Below are positions 11,845-23,729 of a stretch of 64,000 nt of DNA, one piece after another. Source of the DNA: Cordilura impudica (taxonomy: Eukaryota > Arthropoda > Insecta > Diptera > Scathophagidae). A program made the translations under genes and the position numbers. Position 1 is the stretch's first letter. The number at the start of each line of letters is the position of its first letter. The notes beneath the pieces are model-generated. The model was given only the letters and a program-made list of their open reading frames with translations, ran no database searches and was not told the DNA's origin. The stretch covers positions 138,640,738 through 138,704,737 of the forward strand of contig OY821520.1 in NCBI GenBank assembly GCA_963682025.1, read 5' to 3'.

Positions 11845-14800
11845 CTATATAAAGGATGCAAATTTAAAGGTAGTTTTGAAGCGGTCAAAAAATATAAATT
11901 GTACAATAATCAATCATAAAGTTCCAAATACAAAATGAAAAAAAAAAATTTAAACTAAAAACAAATTAAAAGGTGGTAACTATCGCAATATTCTTTACCC
12001 AATTTCAAATTATTTAAAATTGTTAGTTGTTATCTGAGCAGTGTGGAGGCAAATAGAATAAAGAAATTGTATCAATACCAAACAAATACTTGAAAATTTT
12101 AACCCCGATTCAAAATGTTTATTGTTAACAGATCAAAAAAAATAAAAAATAATACTCATATATTCAATAAACTAGTTTTGTTTCATAATCATAATTTGTA
12201 ACAACCAGCAGATATATTTCCCACATAATTCAGCAATAAAAATCAAGTTTTTTAGTTTTTGTCGCAATACATAAAATCGATTTTTTTTTTAAATCATCAA
12301 GAGTGTGCTGTGTAGCGCGTAACATATATTTATTACAATACAAGCAGCAAAAAACCTATCAACCCTTGAATTATTATATTCCAAATATTTTCAGAAAGTA
12401 AATAACAAATGCCTGCAGAGGTCCAAAACCACAATAACACTGATTTGCAAGTATTTTTATTATTAAAATCGAATCAAAATATGAAAAGTGAATGTCGGCA
12501 AAATTTAAAATTTTTTTAAAGAAATTGTATTTTTTTTTGTAAACTAAATCATATTGTTTTATTAAATAGTTAATTGTTTTCAATTGAATGAAATATTTTA
12601 ATATGACGAAATTTAATGGAAAAAATCAGATAAAGTCAATACGGTTACTGAGATTGGTAAATTTTTGGTTCGCTCATAGAGTGAGAATTCTGATTAACAG
12701 GATACGATTAATCAAATAAGTGTGGTTATTCGAATTTCCGATTATTATCCTATATAACAACTACACTTATGTAATGCTATAATCACATATCCAAACATCA
12801 GTAAAAAAATGCATTAGCATAGTAAAAAAAAAGTACATTCAGTAGTAAGTATTTTTAAACGTAGATCTTACATTCAAAACATTAAACTAACGTCAATTCC
12901 ATTCTTCAGGTTAAACAGTCACAATTTCTATAGAAATATGATTGTTTTTAACCAGGAAGCATACAATTATGTGCGAGGGAGAGGTGTATAAATATATATG
13001 CATTAGAACTGTTCAACCATGTACAAACGAAGTTTATAGCCCTAATGAAATGAGTATTTACACACCGCGTCGTCTTCAGCACACTTTGGCGTTTAAAATG
13101 TTTGAATATTTTAAGTCAAGACCGTCGTTTGTCAAATATCTTTTTCCCAAACATAATTGTTTCATAAACATATTCACACAAATTTGATATCAATTCTTAT
13201 ATTAACTGTTTAGAACACAATATCGACCGAAAAATCCATAACATTTCCTACCTCATTTTAGTTCTATATTTTTTCTTAAATTACAGAATGACTAAAATTT
13301 TCAATCATAATACTTTATATAAAACATGAATTGGACCCAACATTGTTTGCTGCAAACGAGTTCAAGTTCAATACAACATTTTGAAGAGTCAAATATTTTC
13401 AAGTTTTAAAGCACATACTTTGTTTTTGTTAGTACAATACAATTTCCATTTAAATAAGTAATCAATAGTGAATATGTTATTCGCTATTACCGACATGTCC
13501 CTAAAAAAGACCATCAGCATCATTTACCAACAATTAAAAGACATTAGAACACAAGTTGTCATAAAAATGTGACAAGAAATTATTTCAATGAAAACAATTG
13601 AAAACAATCTCTTGTAACATCTAAACTTTCGATACAACATTTGGCCAGAATGTTATTCAAAAGTTAAAGTGACATCTAATATATTTAATGTTGTCAATGT
13701 GAGTTATGACGGCAGAATCATTACGAAATGTTATTATATGGTGTTATAAGGAGATATTCGAAATTGGTTTTTTGTTAATATTTTCATTTCATAAACAATA
13801 TGTTTATTTATTGCATAAAATGCTTAATAGATAAATAAACTTATATATAATGAATCAATCACACAGTAATACGAGTTAACAAAAAGATAAAATTTTAGTC
13901 TTAATACAATCACTAAATAATAATCGTAAAATGAATCAATTTACATTTGAAAAAAGGGCAAACAAATTGATTTTTTTTTTTATATATATAAAAGTACGTT
14001 TTTTTTTCAAATATGATAACAAATTGTTCAAAATTCAAAGATTTCAGTTGTTATGCATGAGAATTTTTTTTTAATCCAACTTGTGATCATTAATTTATCA
14101 CAGTTTTCCTATAATACATAATTGTGGAAAAATTAATTAATTTTAAAGAAACTTATAAAGTTTGAATTTTAGAGGGTACATATAATGACCACAATTTTTT
14201 AAATTATGTAGAGTATGTGAAGAGATTCTTTGATTTTGGAGTAGTGAACATCATTTTTATAATAACATAATATTTGAGTTTAAAAATTTGATCGCCTTTT
14301 GAACATATTGAAAAATGAACGTACCTGTTGGTTATTGGGGCCGTTTGGACCACCGCCAGCACCACCACCGCCACCAACAACACTACCAGTTGTGCCGGCA
14401 TTGCCAGCGGCATTGTTGCCTAAAAAAAAAGTAAAAATAAATATTTAAGAATAGATGAAAACAGAGGGCAAATCGTCGCATTCGATATCGAGTAAAATCA
14501 ATCGAAATTCAATATTTGGGTTTATTATTTAAAGAAGACCTCGTCACACCTCGTTTCACTTTTACTATTAACTATGGACCACAAATCGTTAGCTGTGAGA
14601 GAATAAAATTACTCTTAGTATTTTATTTTGGAAAATAAAATAATTTCGATCGAAAAATTTCGATAATGAATGCGACGAGATTCGACCCCAGATTTTATTT
14701 TTAATATAAATTGCGGTGGTTTAAAAAAAAACAATATTATCTAATTTAATATGATTTCCACTTTTGTTGTACGTCTGTGATGCAAAAGACATTAACAAAC

Positions 14801-17800
14801 AGCAAAAAGTGTGTGGTTTTATTCGTCATGTTTTTAATTAGACATATTTCCTTTTTTTTAAACTCACCTCGGAATTCGAATGGCGAATTTTTACCTCCGC
14901 CGAAGGGTTCAAAATTGCTACAATTGCCACTGAAACCACCCTCTGATTGATCCAAAAGAGAGTTCAGCTGTTGCGCTTGCATAAATAATGTGTTTTCTTG
15001 TTGACGGCGACGCATTTCTTCTTCTTGACGTAACATACGTGATTGCATTTCACCTTGTTGACGACGCATTTGTTCATCATCGCGTTTACGCATTTCCTCG
15101 GCTTGCTTATCACGCATTTCCCATTCCATTTTTTTGCGTTCATTGTCAGATTCACGCTTACGCAACTCTAAAAAAATAAAATAAAAAAAGAAGTATTATA
15201 TACAATTTGAATTCTTCTGTTCTAGTTGACGAACATATTAATTAACATAGAAAACAAGTCATGAAAGAATATTTCAAGAGAATAATGAAGAACTAACCTT
15301 GACGCAAGAGTTCTGTTTCGTGCTCATAACGTGCAAATTCCATTTGAGCTTCCAATTTCTCCTCTTCCATTTTTAATTCGCGTTTTAACGCTTCTTGTTT
15401 GGTCTTAAACAATTCATGCAACTGCTTCCATCTAGTACCATATTCATGTTCAAAACTGCCAACTTCAGCAAAACGTGGACCAACATTGCGTTCATGATTA
15501 AAATCTGGTGACTTCTTATTTAACGACTTCTCTGGCAAACCATCAGTGTCCTCATTGGCTTCGAAAGGTTCAACCACGCAGGGTCTTAAAGATGCAGTAA
15601 GGAAGTAACATTTATCATTGCAGAAACGCAAGCAGACATTGGCTGATGATTTTTTTGCGAATTCAACGACACCTTCACCAGACGATTTGCCACGATCATC
15701 AACACTTACGCTGGCCCTCTCAACGGGTCCAAATACTTCGAAAGATTTCATTAGCAATTCATTCGAAACATATGGGGTGAGATTACTGACGCGTAAAATG
15801 GTGGCATTAGGAGCATAACGAACACGTAACATACGTCCTTTGCGAACTGTGCCATCCAACTCACGTTTAGCCCGTTCGGCATTAGCATGGTAGTCCATCT
15901 TTAAGAAAGCAAAATTCTTGTCCGGATTGCTAAATACTTCACCAATCTCGCCATACGGCTTGAAAAGTTCACGTAATTCTTCCTCGTTTGTGTCATTGGT
16001 AAGATTACCAACATAGAGACGATTTCGTCCAGAGAATTTAGTTTCTTCAGTACTTTCCATTGCCGGCAAATCATGGGTTGGACCACCCATAGCACGAAGA
16101 CGTTGGCCAATGAAAAATTCATCATTACGACCGGGTCCACCACCACGGTTTCCATCAGGGCCCCCACCTCTTTGTCCATCACGAAAACCACCACGTTGTC
16201 CATCAAAGTTACGATCTCGTTTTTGGCCACGGTCACGTTCGCGATCACCACGATTTCCTCCTCCACCTCCTCCTCCTCCTCCTCCCATGCCACCACCATA
16301 CATTTGGTTTTGTTTGTTCATATTCATATGATGGTTTTGGTTTTGGTTCTGGTTCTGATTCTGATTTTGATTCTGATTCTGGTTTTGGTTTTGGTTCTGG
16401 TTCTGATTTGCGTTCTGTTGATTTTGCTGCTGTTGTTGTGGTTGGTTCTTTGGTGGGACATTTTTCACCTCTCCTTTAGCAGCTGCTACTTCAGGCTTAG
16501 CCACAACAGTTGGTTTATTTTCAGCTTTTGGTGTTGCTTGAGACTGCTGTTGACTGGCTTGTGATGGTTGTTGTTGCTGTTGCTGCTGCTGATTCTGTTG
16601 ATTTTGCTGCTAAACATTTGAGATGAAAAGTTTATATATTAGTTTATTTATCTTTATTGTTGTTATTATCTCCAATTTTATTTTAAATTTTTTTTAAGGG
16701 AATTGTTTATGAGTATGACGAAATATTTAACTCGTATGTGTTGCCGCATTAGAAAAATGTATTGCAAACTTGTTAAAAATTCGAGCTTTTGCGCCTAGTA
16801 CTCAGTAAAAACAAAACTAAGTTATTCAAAAAGCATCGTCCGAAATGTTTTAACAATAACAACAATTCTTTTAACTCACTACAAAAATTGCAGAGTATGT
16901 ATGTAGTATGTGGTTTATTTTTGTTATATAATTCTGTCCCTTTTCATTAAATATATGTATTAACTATAGTTTCTTGTTTGTTTTGATGTTGAAGATGGTG
17001 GTGTTTCAAGACACTCATATTGCCAGATTATCCCACCAGCACTTATAAATTAAAATACATGTATAAAAAGGGGGGATATAAAATTAGTTGGTCGTTACAA
17101 ACTGACTACTTCCTCATATAAGTACGTCAGGGGCTGTGTTCTTTTAATAATAATAATTAACTTATTATTATATAAAGGATGCTAAATTAATTGCAAAAAA
17201 TCCACGAAAGGTACCATTGTTATCCAACATAAACATAAGGAAGACTAGCATTCGCCACCCAAAACCAACACTACAAAATGTGTTGGGTCGGACGAAACGA
17301 AAATAAATTTATTTGGTTCTGGTGCCCCGCAAAAGACTATGAAACATGGCGGAGGGTCATGTTATGGGTCTGATTTTTCTCAAATAGTGTTGGTTCCATT
17401 TACTGGACAGACGCAAAAATATGTCCATCCGACTACGCAAATACATATACCTATTGAAGGGGGGGGGGTAAGGTTTAAAATCTTTTTATATAGATTTTTT
17501 TTTTTCTGAATGTACAACATGTCGAGAGTGTTGTGTCAAATTTCAAGTAAATTAGTGTAAAACTAACTAAGATACAGTGTTTCCAGTGACCGGGCCTCAT
17601 ACGGTATAACGTCTATGTTAAAAAATTTGAATCAATTTTATCGCAAACAACATTTTTGAAGTCAGTGACATCATAACTCAAAATCGGTCAAGTAGACCGA
17701 TCCTTTTGAAATTTTATACACTATTTCTACACATAAATCACCAGGTAATCACGAAGTTTTTTTTTTACATTTTTCCACATTTTTTTAACAACAAATTTAC

Positions 17801-20800
17801 CGAAATTTTATAGCAAAAATCGTGTTTTTCACTCCAAAATGCTGCCAATAAAAAAATTTAAAAACTTCGTGATTATCTCGGGAAAGATACCACCTTTTAA
17901 ACGCATTTCAATTTTTATACCTTATACCACTATGTGGTTTGGGTATAATGACTTTGTGATGCTGTTTGTAACTACCAAAAATATTTGACCTAGACCCATA
18001 CCGATCGAATCAGAATCACTATCTGATTCGATTTATCGATGTCCGTCCGTCCGTCTGTGTGTCCATGTAAAGCTTGTAATCAAACTGCAGGTCGCAAATA
18101 TGAATATATTTTGATGAAATTTGATATATAAGCTTTCATCGGCCATAGGATGAACGCTATTGAAATTGGTGAGAATCGGTCCATGTTCAGACCTAGCCCC
18201 CATACAAATGACCCCTATGAAATCAACATAAATTGCCATAAGGTCCAAATTATCATATAAATCTTAGTTAAATTGGGTTTGTATGTTTTTATTACATCAG
18301 TAGTCCAAAAATGATTCCTATGGGACAACTCTTAGTCATAGGCCCCATATAGGGCTGCTTCCCGATCTTCACCTAAATCTATCAAAAAACAAAAATATTC
18401 CACTGATTCTTCACAAATTTTGTTTGTATATATTTTTGCAAAATACAAGAGACTTTACCAAACATGGTCAGGATCGGTTCATTTTTGGGCCTAGTCCCCA
18501 TATAGATATATCATCCGATATGAACTTTTTCATATCTGCAGCCAAAAAAATTAAAAAAAATTCCACTCAAATTTGATTTATACATATTTTCTATATCCAG
18601 TTAGTTGGGCCTGAGAGATAGGGTCTCTAAACGCATGGTATAGAGTATCGTATAGTCGGTCTAGACTATACGACTATAAAACGAGTTACGATGTTCACCG
18701 CAAAACAACTGTCACAGACTTATTATTAAAATATTTAATTGAAAATTTTTTCGAAGACAGTTCAAATGTTATATGATATATGCGTATATCAAATAAATGA
18801 TCCAGCATTATTCAACATTATACATATCCTAACTGCATGCAGAGCAGCAAACACGAGAATCGTGAGGCAAACACCGACATGTGTTTCCTCTTATCCGAAG
18901 TAAAAGAAGTGACGAATCTAAAACTTATCCAAAGACCAGTAATTGTTTATGTACAATATATGTGGAAACTCATATGTAAATTTTTCAATTAGAAAAATAT
19001 GAAAATATAACACTGTTTCGAAGGAACAAATTAAATTGAATCAAATTATTTCATTTATAAATTAAAAAGATTATTATTAAAAAAAAAAAATAAATTGTTT
19101 AATATTAATGAACAATTAAAAAATATATGAAACAAAACAGTTTAAAATGTAACATTAACATTAACGGGTGCAATTGCATGTATTTTTGAACGTAAAAATT
19201 ATGAATCTTATGTAAAACGCCGGTTATATCAAAAAAGTTATTTTATGTAAGATATTTTGTGAGTTTAGAAAAAAACGCCATCTAAAACAGTTACTTCAAA
19301 GTATTATTTTGCCGCCATAAAATAAAACTGTTTTGAGGATTATTTTTTTCAGTCAGAAAATAACTCATATTATGTAAATTGACACCCAAATAAAAAAAAT
19401 ATATGGGTGGGTTTTTAATTTGTTATTGTTTGATTCGTATTATTAAATTGCTTGCTTTTGAGTCTTCTGGGTCTACAAAATAATTCATCGACCGTCGACA
19501 AGCAGGGAAAAAGCTTTAAGATCACCGGATTTTTTCCCATCTTCGCCGGATTTTTGCGATATATCTCAATCTCTTTTTTTTTTTTTTTTTTTGGCAGGGT
19601 TTGAACTTACTAAATGTAGATAGGGAACAAGAAAGCGAAGAAAATGATAACGGGTATAAGAAAAAAAACTTTCTATGAAATTGATAATTTTTCTCAAAGG
19701 CCCTCATCGATTGATAAACCTCTTTCTGAGTTCTGGGAGGCAAAAAAAATACTTTGTCCGCATTTATATAAATTAGCCAAATCTGTGCAGTGTGTTCCTG
19801 CAATCCAGGTAAGCGTGGACAGAGCGTTGTATGTTCTGCGTTCCAATCTTTCCACAAAAAAATTGGAAAAAGTTATGTTCGTATAATTAAATAATAAAAT
19901 TTTAACTAAATTTCTATACACGCTATAAATAAAACAAGTAAGAAAATTAAAGTCGGTCTAGACCGACCATACGATACCCTATACCATTGTTTAAAACCCC
20001 TATCTCTTCGGTCGAACTAACTGGATATAGAAAATAAGCAAAAACCAAATTTGAGTGGCATTGTTCATATCGGGTGCTATATTTATATGTGGACTAGGTC
20101 AAAAAATGGACCGATCCTGAAAATATTTGGTAGTCACTTATATTTTGAAAAAATATTTCATAGGGGTCATTAGTATGGGGACTAGGACCGATTTCATGGG
20201 ATTTTCATCCCATGACCGATAAAAGCTTATATACCAAATTCCATCAAAATATATTCATATTTGCGACCAGTAGTTTGATTACAAGGTTTACATGGACACA
20301 CGTACGGACGGACATCTCTAAAACGACTCAGAAAGTGATTCCAAGCCGATCGGTATATTAAAAGATGGGTCTAGGTCAAATATTTTTGGTAGTTACACAT
20401 AGCAGCACAAAGTCATTATACCCAAACCACATAGTGGTATAGGGTATAATGAGTTTTATTTTAGAGGGAAAAATATAAAACTCTTCAACAGTTTTATTTA
20501 AATCAGATTCAATAAAAAAACAGACGATAAAAAAAAATAATAGTTTCATTTTAGACGAAAAATAAAGTAAAATAGTTTTAAGAGTTTAAAACTCTCTTTT
20601 TAAGAGTTTCACCCGTTTTTTTTTTTCGTTTAAAAACAGCTTTAACTGTAGAGTTTAGATAGTTTTTTAAAGATCGCCATAGATTCTGAAAGAGCACTTC
20701 AATATGAATCTATTCATATATGACAGAATAGGTCTCCGACGAGTCTAACATGTAGTTTTTGAGTTTAAACTTTCTGGATAACTGTTATTTACAGTCCCTG

Positions 20801-23207
20801 CAATTCTGACATAGATGGAATTACGTATGCATCGTTAAAATAAATTTACGTATGGGAAATTCATATCGTGTAAACATACTTTTATTAATTTACGAATTGT
20901 CATACAATTTTTTTTTCGTGATTTGAAAATCAAAATTTTTGAAAACAATGAGAAAATTGTTTGCTTCTATGATTTTTTCTACCACTGTCCATTTGAAAAA
21001 GGAAAAAAAAATTATGCGTTTTTATATCCCCCCAACACCACTGAGCAGAGGGTATGCATTGAAAAATGTATTTGCGACACTATATAGTATACTCTTGATC
21101 CTAACTAGATGTTCATCTGTCACAATCACGCTAATTCACAAAATAAACCATGTACCTGGATAAAGTTACGCTATGTATTTTTTTCCAGCAGGTTGGTATT
21201 TAAAATGTAAAATAGGACATCATTCTCCCATGATACTAAGTTATAAAGAAATCAATATCACAACTTTGGAAGTCTGTAACCCACAAAATATGTGCCGCCG
21301 ACAAAAAGAAAAAAAAAATGTTTATATGGCCCCAAAAAAACTCCTACTCTAAAAACTTATATATATCTGTGGTCACAAGCAATAACCGCCTAACTCGAAT
21401 ACATGCTTTTGAGAAAAATAGCATTTTATATAAATGTAATGGGACTTCATTACATGGTGGCTCGACTAGCCATAATTCATGACAATGTTTAAGTCAATGG
21501 CTAGTGGAGACCGCTAATGTTCATGTCATGACTAAAAAATCCAACTTTTTACCATGACAGAAAGTTTGTCATAAACTCAGCCATTTATTTGAAGTTTTAT
21601 TCGATTTTGTCGTTTAAGTATATTAAAATGGCGCAATTTAAATTAAATAAAAGCAAAATTATTAATTTCATTTTAAAAAAGGATTCACTCAAAATCTCGT
21701 GCTTTTTCTTTCATTTTTTTCTTCTTCAATTTATATTTTTAGTTTTTGTAACTCTTTTAAAGCATTGAGTACAATAACACATTTTTGTTGTTTACGGTTC
21801 AGGCATTTTGGAAATGAAATGTCTAAACATAATTTGCCCACTTCACGTTTTCTCTCATATTATTTCTCTGACTTGAACATAAACATTGTCATAAATTATA
21901 GCTAGTCGAGACAGCGTCGACTTAGGTCAAAATATTTGTATCAATATCTTTTAAAAAGCAGTGTTAGAGAAATGGGGATTTCACGTAAATATAAAGATTT
22001 TTTTAGCAGAATAATAGTATACAAAACTCAAATCGGCGAAAATTATTCTTTCGAGAAATATAAGTTTATATAAATGTAATGGGGATTTGTTACGACTTAG
22101 GTCAGTATGTTCTCATTAATAACTTTTTAATAAAAAGTGTTGAGAGAAATGGGAATTTCACACAAATATAAAGCGTTTTTAGTAGAATATGACAGCATAC
22201 ACAACTCAAATCGTTCTTAAGTCGACTTAGGCGGTTATCGCTTGTGACCATAGATATATAAATCGAGCCCCTAAGTAGACTTGTTTCAAATACATTAATA
22301 TATGACTTTAAATTTATGTTAAATGGTGACAGGTTTAGTTTTTGTTCTTTCTACAAAATTCAACAAGATTATTTAAAGAACTTTATTTACTGTGTGACAA
22401 TACAAAATAAATTTTTGGAATACGGGCGGTAAAAAATTATTTTTCTTTATTAGTATTCAAATTGAGAATAAATGTCCAATTACACGAAATTGTTGAACCT
22501 CTTTAACCAAATAAAAATTTCTCCTAATTTGTCTCGATTTATATTTAGTTTTACCTCAAACAAAAATCTTGCAATTCTTTTTTTTTTTTTTCTTCTTTTA
22601 TAGTTCATGTCTGCTTGTGTATACATATTTTTGTGTATATACCCAAAGCAAGAAAAAAATATGATGCAACACGAATAAAAACCGAATAGCTCTCGTCAGG
22701 GGGTAAGAAATAAGAAAAGGCAGCCATTTTGAATTATATAGACATTTCAACACGAACAAATTTTCTTTGTATGGTAGCAATTCAAGTTTTCATTTAAATT
22801 ATTTTACGAAAGTACAGATATTTTACCTGATTTTGGAAATTGCCTTTATTGCCTCCACCTGCAGCACCGCCGCCACGGTTACGATTACGATTGTTTCCAA
22901 AACCGCCTTTATTTCCACCAAAACCTCCACGATTCTGATTATTGGAATTGGAATTTACATTAGCATTGGCATTTCCACCTCCTTGTACACCACCTCCTTG
23001 TCCGCCTCCTCCTTGTCCACCGCCTCCTTGTCCACCGCCTCCTTGTCCGCCGCCAGCCTGATTAAAGCGTGGCTTTTTCTCAGCAGGACCACCATCACCA
23101 CTTTGAGGCTTCTGGAAACCTTTATTGACCCCAGCAGCTTGAATTTTAGGCCTTTGAGGCAACGGACCACCACCGTTTACATCAGGTTTGACAACAGCGA
23201 CTTCCAT
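11707..23207 (-). CDS. nonA: NonA-like DBHS RNA-binding protein, five coding exons
   Basis: Join, 5' to 3' on the minus strand: 23207-22827, 16609-15298, 15167-14868, 14419-14325, 11844-11707. All junctions are GT-AG and phases agree, giving 741 residues plus stop, close to Drosophila NonA (about 700). Order: Gly/Asn/Gln-rich N-terminus (1 to about 300) with RGG-like stretches and a long Asn-Gln repeat; RRM1 (about 323-392; LYVGNL and NFAFLKM motifs); RRM2 (about 398-472); a NOPS-like segment; a charged Arg/Glu/Gln-rich coiled coil (about 535-650); a Gly/Asn-rich tail ending RRRRF. This is the DBHS plan shared with NONO/SFPQ: nuclear RNA- and DNA-binding dimers acting in RNA processing. In Drosophila, nonA mutations affect vision and courtship song. 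Introns 1 (6.2 kb) and 4 (2.5 kb) are long, intron 1 being loaded with repeats. Paralogy with a second DBHS gene cannot be excluded. Confidence 0.93.
11845..14324 (-). other. nonA intron 4
   Basis: 2.48 kb of AT-rich sequence. The longest open frames (for example 12942-13187 plus) show no domain or coding bias. An alternative 3' exon for nonA is conceivable, but I do not see a convincing one. Confidence 0.6.
14325..14419 (-). CDS. nonA: nonA coding exon 4
   Basis: A small 95-base exon encoding a Gly/Asn/Ala-rich stretch (GNNAAGNAGTTG ... GPNGPNNQQ). Acceptor TTTTTTTTTAG, donor GTACGT, ending in phase 0. It matches the low-complexity tail expected after the coiled coil. Confidence 0.88.
14466..14689. 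mobile_element. MITE of about 230 bp, copy 2, in nonA intron 3
   Basis: Same family as 2967-3198. It starts GGGCAAATCGTCGCATTCG, ends TGCGACGAGATTCGACCCC, and shares the ATATCGAGTAAAATCAA and AATTTCGATAA blocks. It lies between nonA coding exons 3 and 4, inside the intron and clear of both splice sites. Confidence 0.7.
14868..15167 (-). CDS. nonA: nonA coding exon 3 (coiled coil)
   Basis: Acceptor TTTTTTTAG; the first two bases complete a Glu codon and read on as ELRKRESDNERKK. Heptad-like charged sequence (MRKRDDEQMRRQQ) fits the long DBHS coiled coil. The donor GTGAGT leaves phase 1. Confidence 0.92.
15298..16609 (-). CDS. nonA: nonA coding exon 2 (both RRMs and NOPS region)
   Basis: It begins after TTTAG with CAG codons (Gln/Asn run) in phase 0 and ends in phase 1 at CAAG before GTTAGT. 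It holds 437 complete codons: Gln-rich start, Asn-Gln repeat, Gly run, RGG-like region, RRM1, RRM2, NOPS-like segment and the start of the coiled coil. The open frame continues upstream of the first internal valine, so the exon starts at 16609. Confidence 0.94.
17215..17440 (+). pseudogene. Tc1 transposase fragment
   Basis: One frame gives CVGSDETKINLFGSG then QKTMKHGGGS, matching the first-Asp and KHGGGN regions of Tc1 transposases. Nothing 5' or 3' of this piece survives. Confidence 0.65.
17912..18680 (+). mobile_element. Helentron-like repeat, family A, copy 1
   Basis: It starts TTTTATACC followed by TTATACCACTATGTGGTTTG, has the GTCCGTCCGTCCGTC core, and ends with the TGGTATAGAGTATCG block and a decayed terminal palindrome. 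This architecture (TTTTATACCC start, inverted ATACCCTATACCA ends, GTCCGTC core, 3' hairpin) matches the DINE-1/Helentron-associated repeats of flies. Confidence 0.75.
19590..19886 (+). pseudogene. hAT transposase C-terminal dimerisation fragment
   Basis: The frame reads LSEFWEAKKILCPHLYKLAK and then VPAIQVSVDRALYVL, the conserved FW...YPHLY..A...PATQVSVERAFS pattern of the hAT dimerisation domain. It ends in a stop at 19886 and nothing upstream is preserved. Confidence 0.7.
19934..20449 (-). mobile_element. Helentron-like repeat, family A, copy 2 (internally deleted)
   Basis: In reverse it runs from TTATACCCTATACCACTATG (20449 side) to the palindromic GGTCTAGACC terminus and CTTACTTGTT tail at 19934. 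The middle of the element is shortened relative to 41930-42730. Confidence 0.75.
21018..21340 (+). mobile_element. Old Helentron-like repeat, family B, 5' part
   Basis: TTTTTATATCCCCCCAACAC and AGCAGAGGGTATGCAT resemble the family B start; CTCTTGATCC, AATCACGCTAATTCAC and CCAGCAGGTTGGTATT follow in the same order as at 25414 and 50448. The arrays and 3' end are missing. Confidence 0.6.
21361..22260. repeat. Inverted-repeat element with a second one inserted in it
   Basis: The left tip ATATATCTGTGGTCACAAGC then AATAACCGCCTAA is the inverted match of the right end (TTAGGCGGTTATCGCTTGTG then ACCATAGATATAT). The right part also holds an imperfect direct duplication (ATGGGGATTTCAC / ATGGGAATTTCAC with AAATATAAAG after each). 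No coding frame. Confidence 0.6.
21461..21910. repeat. Inner inverted-repeat element
   Basis: CTCGACTAGCCATAATTCAT at the left is matched in reverse at the right (GTCATAAATTATAGCTAGTC then GAG). It lies wholly inside 21361-22260, so it is probably the younger insertion. About 450 bp, no gene. Confidence 0.55.
22827..23207 (-). CDS. nonA: nonA coding exon 1
   Basis: ATG at 23207 opens MEVAVVKPDVNGG; 127 codons end in phase 0 at CAG before a GTAAAA donor. The exon encodes a low-complexity region with GGGQGGGGQ repeats and Asn/Arg-Gly motifs (FGGNKGGFGNNRNRNRGGG). Confidence 0.92.
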
Positions 23208-23624
23208 TTTATTTTAACTTTTAATCTTCAAATCACTATTTTTTTCACTTTATTCCTCCCAATTTAATTACTTAAGCTTCCACAAAGTACAACTCACCCA
23301 CTCGACAGCCGGAAAAGGAATGAAGAAAATTCATGAAATTCAACGAAAGACAAAAATGGCGTAGCATCGTGTTTTTAACAGAGTTGTATCTTCGTTAAAT
23401 TCAGGGTTGAATATAAGATTATTAAAGACCACTGCGTTGTATCTTCGTTAAATTCAGGGTTGAATTTTAGACACGATTCACACGTTGAGTATTGACGACG
23501 TCGCCTTTCGACGACCTTGTCTTTTGGCGAATGGGGCAGAGAAGCAAGAGAGGTTGAAAAATCTCGATTTGAAATTTTCAGGATTTTTTTTCATATTTCT
23601 CTTCACACTCACTCTATTTTGTTG
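23208..23624 (-). promoter_or_regulatory. nonA upstream region with a 30-bp direct repeat
   Basis: This should contain the nonA 5' UTR and promoter, by position only. Two identical 30-base copies of GTTGTATCTTCGTTAAATTC... lie at 23383-23412 and 23436-23465, 53 bases apart, which looks like a small tandem duplication. No TATA box or initiator can be assigned safely. Confidence 0.4.
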
Positions 23625-23729
23625 TTACGTTTTATTTTTTTCTCATCTTGAAGTGGAAATTTTGGTGAGATCAAAAATCGCTTACATTTTTATTTATATT
23701 TTATATAATATTTAAGCGTAATTTCTTTA

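Larger units (their letters stand above)
16610..22826 (-). other. nonA intron 1, packed with repeats
   Basis: A 6.2-kb intron in phase 0. Recognisable contents are a Tc1 relic, two Helentron-like family A copies in opposite orientations, a hAT C-terminal relic, an old family B copy and a nested inverted-repeat pair. The remainder is AT-rich with no exon-like sequence. Confidence 0.8.

Noticed and set aside
12942..13187. 81-codon frame in nonA intron 4 as an alternative exon
   Set aside because: Wrong strand for nonA, no splice sites, no domain.
16073..16564. 163-codon plus-strand frame with long Leu/Ile/Val runs (possible membrane protein)
   Set aside because: Antisense shadow of the Asn-Gln repeat and Gly run in nonA exon 2.
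22767..23267. 166-codon plus-strand Ser/Thr/Ile-rich frame
   Set aside because: Antisense shadow of nonA exon 1.
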